A stretch of 35,048 nt of DNA, taken from positions 1 through 35,048 of the forward strand of contig JAQUZB010000006.1 in assembly GCA_028691535.1 (NCBI GenBank), given 5' to 3'. The notes under the pieces are model-generated. The model searched no databases. It was not told the origin of the DNA and saw only the letters and a program-made list of their open reading frames with translations. The translations under genes and the position numbers were made by a program. The DNA is from Candidatus Altimarinota bacterium. Lineage in GTDB: Bacteria > Patescibacteriota > Gracilibacteria > BD1-5 > UBA6164. Of the stretch, positions 31,285 through 35,048 are shown piece by piece; position 1 is the stretch's first letter; the number at the start of each line of letters is the position of its first letter.

Positions 31285-31690
31285 AAACGTATTGTGCTAA
31301 CATTATTTCAGCAACATCACTTGCAAGTATTTTTATTCTAAGTGCTTCGCTTTCATTTATCGAGTCTTCTTTTCTTTCTTTTGAAATAAAGATATATAAA
31401 TAATGACTTATTCTCAAAATAACATCATATCTACTTTTTGAAGAATCAATAAATCCTTTCATCTCGCTGACACTGATATCAGTTAAATCTTTTAATGCCA
31501 GTTGATGTAGCCAATAATCTAACTCTTCACTAGATTCCGAAATTATTGAATAATCTCCAATTATTTCGAAATTTCCTTCACGATTTGTAAATACTATTGC
31601 ATCTACAAAAATAGTTTCAAGTTCGAATCTTCTCAATATCTCTTGCAGTTTTACTTCTGCAAGAGGGCTTAATAAATAATTATCACACAT
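31283..31690 (-). CDS. Uncharacterised protein with strong Shine-Dalgarno and no TGA codon
   Basis: 135 aa. It differs from all other genes in three ways: a strong AGGAGG stands 4 bases before the ATG, there is no TGA codon (its three Gly are GGA), and codons such as CTG, GAG and CGT are more frequent. The sequence alternates predicted strands and helices (ETIFVDAIVFTNREGNFEII, YDVILRISHYLYIFI, LRIKILASDVAEIML). It faintly recalls Roadblock/LC7 folds, but I cannot support that. It may be a recent arrival, or a highly expressed native gene. No membrane segment is present. Confidence 0.8.
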   Translation of the reverse strand: MCDNYLLSPLAEVKLQEILRRFELETIFVDAIVFTNREGNFEIIGDYSIISESSEELDYWLHQLALKDLTDISVSEMKGFIDSSKSRYDVILRISHYLYIFISKERKEDSINESEALRIKILASDVAEIMLAQYV

Positions 31691-31694
31691 ACTG

Positions 31695-31700
31695 CCTCCT
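31695..31700 (-). promoter_or_regulatory. Perfect Shine-Dalgarno sequence (AGGAGG)
   Basis: On the minus strand AAAAAAGGAGGCAGT precedes the ATG at 31690. The other starts I checked have only A/T-rich leaders without GGAG or GAGG. Confidence 0.9.
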
Positions 31701-31750
31701 TTTTTATTGCAAAATTGCTTAAATATTGTATGATTAAATATATAAAGTCA

Positions 31751-31788
31751 AAAAAAGAAATAAAATTATACAATTTTATTTCTTTTTT
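31751..31788 (-). terminator. Terminator after the RNHCP gene
   Basis: A 17-base perfect stem (arms 31751-31767 and 31772-31788) with a short ATAC loop and T-rich continuation on the minus strand. The RNHCP stop at 31766-31768 lies inside it. Confidence 0.82.
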
Positions 31789-32065
31789 CTATGAAATCTA
31801 AAAAATTATCATCGGGAGCCAATTTATTTAATATTTCTTTACTACATTTACTACATTTATGTTTTATCATCCAACCTTTATTTTTTTTATGATCTATATC
31901 TATAGGTCTCATAATTCATAAACAAGTTGAAGTTCTATCTCAAGGAAATTTTTCATCCATATGTTTGCTGTGCAGACAAAAAGGGCAGTGGTTTCTAGCA
32001 CTACCTTCTGGATGTTTTTCTATAGTTTTACCGCAATTTTCGCAAATAAAACTCTCATTTATCAT
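31766..32065 (-). CDS. RNHCP-domain protein
   Basis: 99 aa. It shows the defining motif ARNHCPFCLHSKHMDE, then FPGDRTSTCLGIMRPI and KCSKCSKEILNKLAPDDNF. Three Cys-containing pairs (FICENCG, HCPFCL, KCSKCS) make a probable zinc-ribbon. RNHCP proteins are small and conserved in bacteria and archaea; no function is established to my knowledge, though RNA binding is often suggested. It lies after the MFS transporter and could share its transcript. Confidence 0.9.
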
Positions 32066-32101
32066 TTTAAATCACATTTTTTATAGTTAATTATTTTTTC
32101 T

Positions 32102-33265
32102 TTATTTTAATAATTTATACAATTTATTCAAGAAAATTAAGTTTATAAATATTATTAATGCTCATCAAATAAAAATAGATATATTTTTATCAATTAATAT
32201 TCATGAAATACTTGGTCAAATAAACATACTTATTGATTGTAATGATGCTAATACTCACATAATTTCTCATCTATCATGTTCATTTGTTGATTCTACTATT
32301 TCTCAAGCATAAATTGGATTTACAACTCATGAAAATAATACCATTATATAAAATACGGATATAAATGCTGGAAAATAATTTAAAAGCGATAATATTATAA
32401 ATAATATAAATAGTGAAAAATTTATAATTAAAAATAAGTTTTTTAGTTGAAAGTATTTTAACCAAAATCTTTTTAATAATACTGATTGATTAAAAGCAAT
32501 CATTACTCAAACTCAAGCCATTATATATCATACAACATTTCAAGGTATTCAAAATTTTATATTTAAATAAACTGGAAACATTCATTGGTACATAGAAAAA
32601 CTCAATATAAGCATAAAAAATGAAACTAAAAATAGATTTACCTTAGGTTCTTTCAAAAATTTTATTAATGTACTAGTTGGATTTAATTTAATTTTTTTAT
32701 TTACTTTATTACTATTTGTCTCTTTTAAGAAGATAATTACTATAAAAAATTCAAAAAATGCTAATCAAGTCATAAACCAAAAAGGAGCTTTTATTGAAAA
32801 TGGTAGTAATAAAGATCATAATATAGGTCAAACTATAAATCATAATCAGAACAATGCTCAAATTAATCATAGATTACTCATCCTATCTTTTTTTGATGTT
32901 GATATATCTGATAACATTGATTGTAATACACTTATATTTCATCAAGTAAATCAATTTATCATTCTTGCAACTAAAAATATGATAAAAATATCACTTATAC
33001 TCATTATTAAATTAGCTATAAATGTTCACAATACGCATAATATTAATACTGATTTTCTTCCATATTTATCTGATAATTGTCATAAAATAGGTGATGCTAA
33101 AAAAGAAAAAAATGCATAAAGAACAATAGCATAAGATATACTATGAGCGCTAACTTCATAGTATTTTGCCAACTCAGGTAATGTAGGTATAAAAATACCT
33201 ATTCAAAGTATGTCTAAAAATCAAACAAGTAAGATTATAATTTTTGTTTTATTCATTTTTTTCAT
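32102..33265 (-). CDS. Major facilitator superfamily transporter
   Basis: 387 aa with about 12 membrane helices. The MFS motif A between helices 2 and 3 reads GQLSDKYGRKSVLIL, and the helix 5 motif GFGLIVGPILGS is of the drug/H+ antiporter type C motif (GPxLGG). It resembles the TetA/multidrug efflux branch in size and motif. The substrate is unknown. Two starts 9 bases apart are possible (33265 and 33256); the outer one is annotated. RNHCP follows after 36 bases. Confidence 0.88.
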
Positions 33266-33275
33266 TTAAAAAATA

Positions 33276-33306
33276 TAAAAATTTACTATTTTTAGTAAAT
33301 TTTTAA
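33276..33306 (-). terminator. Terminator after mraY
   Basis: The stem AAAAATTTACTA/TAGTAAATTTTT with a 5-T loop; a T-rich tail follows on the minus strand before the MFS start. Confidence 0.72.
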
Positions 33307-33332
33307 AAATATATAACATAATATTTATTTTG

Positions 33333-34373
33333 TTATTTTTGCAATATATAGAACATTATTCCAAAAATAGAAAAGATTAAACCTATTAACCAAAGTCTAA
33401 AAACTACATTTTCTTCACTCCGTCAGATAGCTTCAAGATGGTGATGAAATGGTGCTATCTTAAATACTTTTTTTCAATTTCTTAATTTTTTACTAATTAA
33501 TTGAATTATAACTGATAGAGTTTCAAATATAAATATTGCTCAAACTACAAATAGTATAAATATTGTATTTGTAAGCATCGCCATAATTCATAGATTTGCG
33601 CCGAGAGCCAAACTTCAAACATCTCACATATAAAATTTAGCTGGTTTTACATTGAACCATAAAAACGCAATCAATGCTCAAACTATTGTTATACAAAGAG
33701 TAGATAGTAGAAATAATCATTGATCATAAGTTATATATGCATAAATGCTATATGAAAAAAGTAATAATCATCATGCAAGTCAATCAAGTCAATCAGTTAT
33801 ATTTACGCTATTTGCAGAGGCTATAATTACAAATATAAAAAGGGGTATAAACCAAATTCATAATTTCATTCAATCAACTAATCATAAATTTAGTCATACA
33901 TTTCACCAATCTAGTTTAAAATAAAACCAAAGTGAACCAAGAAGTGCAAATATTATTAACCAAAACATCTTGAAACGAGCAGATAGTCATTTAGTTCTTC
34001 AAATTCATCTTATATTCATATAATCATCAATCATTCATAAAAATCAAACAGTTATTAATGTAAAAATTGATAGATACGTTTCTTTTTGATTTAATAGGTG
34101 ATTATTTATTAATCAAAATTTTTGTAATAATATACTTAAAATAACCATAAAAAATGTTATTCCCAGTATTACAGCTCATCACATAGTTGGAGTTCAAGTT
34201 TTTGCTTTATGTAATTTCAAAAATTCAATTGCTTTTCATAGTGTTGCTTCTTCTCTAATTTGTTTTCATAATTTAAACTTAACTAAAAAGTCTATAAAAT
34301 ATGGAATTATAATCATTCAAATAGTAAAAGTTACTATTCAAAATGAAAACATTTGTATTAAATAATGATTCAT
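33333..34373 (-). CDS. mraY: Phospho-N-acetylmuramoyl-pentapeptide transferase
   Basis: 346 aa with about ten membrane helices, normal for MraY. Key blocks are HKAKTGTPTMGGAVI, GFLGMIDDYMNI with DD as catalytic acids, SANSVNITDGLDGLAGG, FYMGDVGSLALGA, and the end VFKIAPFHHHLEAIG. After the final G, codon 318 is CGG, where MraY has the conserved Trp of GW[S/P]E. It moves phospho-MurNAc-pentapeptide from UDP to undecaprenyl phosphate to give lipid I, so the organism makes its own peptidoglycan. No other wall-synthesis genes are adjacent here. Confidence 0.95.
33420..33422 (-). other. CGG codon at the conserved MraY Trp (codon 318)
   Basis: E. coli has HHHYELKGWPEPRV and B. subtilis HHHYELVGWSEWRV; here HHHLEAIG, CGG, SEENVV. 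CGG is therefore read at an almost invariant Trp position. Confidence 0.78.
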
Positions 34374-34493
34374 TTTTTGTCTTTATTAATTATTATCGCT
34401 AAATTTTATTTTAAAGTTTATATTTTACAAGTTTACTTTACAAAAAAAAATATATTTATAAACTTGTTTTGTTTAAAAGATAAATTAAAAATA

Positions 34494-35048
34494 ATGATTC
34501 CGATAAAAATAGTATTAACAACAAATAAAAAAATCCTTGATATTGCTATATCTAACTATAATTTAGAAAAAATCGTAAACGAATATGATTTAGATATTTA
34601 TGAGTGAAATTTAGATCAAAATGAAGAAACTGAAAAAATTGTTTTTTCAAGATATGATATAAATAAGACTGAATTATTATTTCAATATATAAGTGAAAAT
34701 TATATTTATCAAAAAATCGTTGAAATAGATGATTCTAAAATCTTTTTAAATTTTGAATTAAAATCAGGGGATATAGTTATTCCAAATACATTTATTTCAC
34801 TAAAAGATGAAAATAAAGCTTTTTTTTCTGATATAGTTATTTGAGAAAACTATGATTTACTTAAATTTTGATTAGTTTTAAATGGTATTTGTCTTTCAGT
34901 TTGAGATAAAAAAGTTGATGATTTACAAGATTTGAAAGAAGATTTTTATGCTGATATTATAGATAAAAATTCTTATGATTTAATTGAAAAAAATACACAG
35001 CTTAACAATGATTCAGTTTTCTCTTCTATAAAAATTGTTGTATCTGAA
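34494..35048 (+). CDS. Partial protein, possibly nucleoside phosphorylase-like
   Basis: 185 codons, running off the right edge. The start at 34494 is chosen over an in-frame ATG at 34365, which would overlap the start of mraY and give a Phe/Ile/Tyr-rich lead. The body is acidic and alternates strands and helices: IPIKIVLTTNKKILDIAI, SGDIVIPNTFISL, FGLVLNGICLSVGDK and SSIKIVVSE. The last parts vaguely match the G-D/T..S.D and E....IKxVSD pattern of the MTA/SAH nucleosidase and phosphorylase family. This is weak, and the protein could be something else. It diverges from mraY across 120 bases. Confidence 0.55.

Noticed and set aside
31283-31690. Assembly contamination from a standard-code organism
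   Set aside because: The gene is AT-rich like its surroundings and is flanked by the same style of hairpin; transfer or special regulation is likelier.
34365-34493. Upstream ATG for the right-end gene
   Set aside because: It would overlap the mraY start and add a Phe/Tyr/Ile-rich segment; the ATG at 34494 gives a normal soluble start.
1-35048. In-frame TGA as selenocysteine or nonsense mutations
   Set aside because: TGA occurs hundreds of times at conserved Gly positions and never next to a SECIS-like hairpin pattern; reassignment to Gly explains it.

Overview
This window comes from a very AT-rich bacterium that reads UGA as glycine (translation table 25). In every recognisable gene, TGA falls at conserved glycines: the Nudix box, Walker A loops, Fic HPFxxGNKR, the UvrC helix-hairpin-helix and the TatD GECGLD motif. 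Every gene ends in TAA or TAG. This code is known from the CPR phyla Absconditabacteria (SR1) and Gracilibacteria. A second recoding is likely. The three in-frame CGG codons sit where Trp is expected, in MraY (GW[S/P]E) and in the Rieske oxygenase (LWRD), and plausibly in a PH-domain protein. CGT still reads as Arg. If confirmed, CGG=Trp points to Absconditabacteria. Almost no gene has a Shine-Dalgarno sequence; one at 31283-31690 clearly does.

Layout. 1-3442 (+) is part of a type I restriction-modification locus: the end of hsdM, then an AIPR-family protein, then hsdS. 3454-6383 (+) holds a membrane protein, a Nudix hydrolase, a Rieske oxygenase and two small membrane-associated proteins. 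6401-7981 (-) is a RhuM-Fic fusion followed by DNA-3-methyladenine glycosylase I. 8089-11149 has a HIT protein, a membrane protein and a Cys-rich lipoprotein on + and an unknown gene on -. 11210-18878 (-) carries a small acidic protein, an ABC-F ATPase, a membrane protein, an unknown gene split by one in-frame TAA, a secreted M14-like carboxypeptidase, a 503-aa unknown protein and RsuA.

19003-21553 mixes a 94-residue protein with an SSB-like DIPF tail, an M29-like metallopeptidase, a small basic protein and a CxxC protein. 21563-26348 (-) is a repair-rich block: xth, a PH-domain membrane protein and uvrC almost back to back, then a membrane-anchored protein and tatD. 26475-30159 (+) is grpE and two tandem paralogous secreted 3D-domain/peptidoglycan-binding proteins. 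The second paralog carries an in-frame GC-rich palindromic repeat. 30198-34373 (-) holds tilS, the gene with the strong Shine-Dalgarno, an RNHCP zinc protein, an MFS transporter and mraY. A partial gene runs off the right edge.

The functions fit a small cell with a peptidoglycan wall: mraY, wall-active secreted proteins, DNA repair, translation and RNA modification, plus anti-phage or toxin genes. Intergenic gaps are short, and none reaches 300 bases. Most convergent or end-of-operon sites carry a hairpin with A/T tails, often with a stop codon inside the hairpin. No rRNA, tRNA, CRISPR array or complete insertion sequence was seen.
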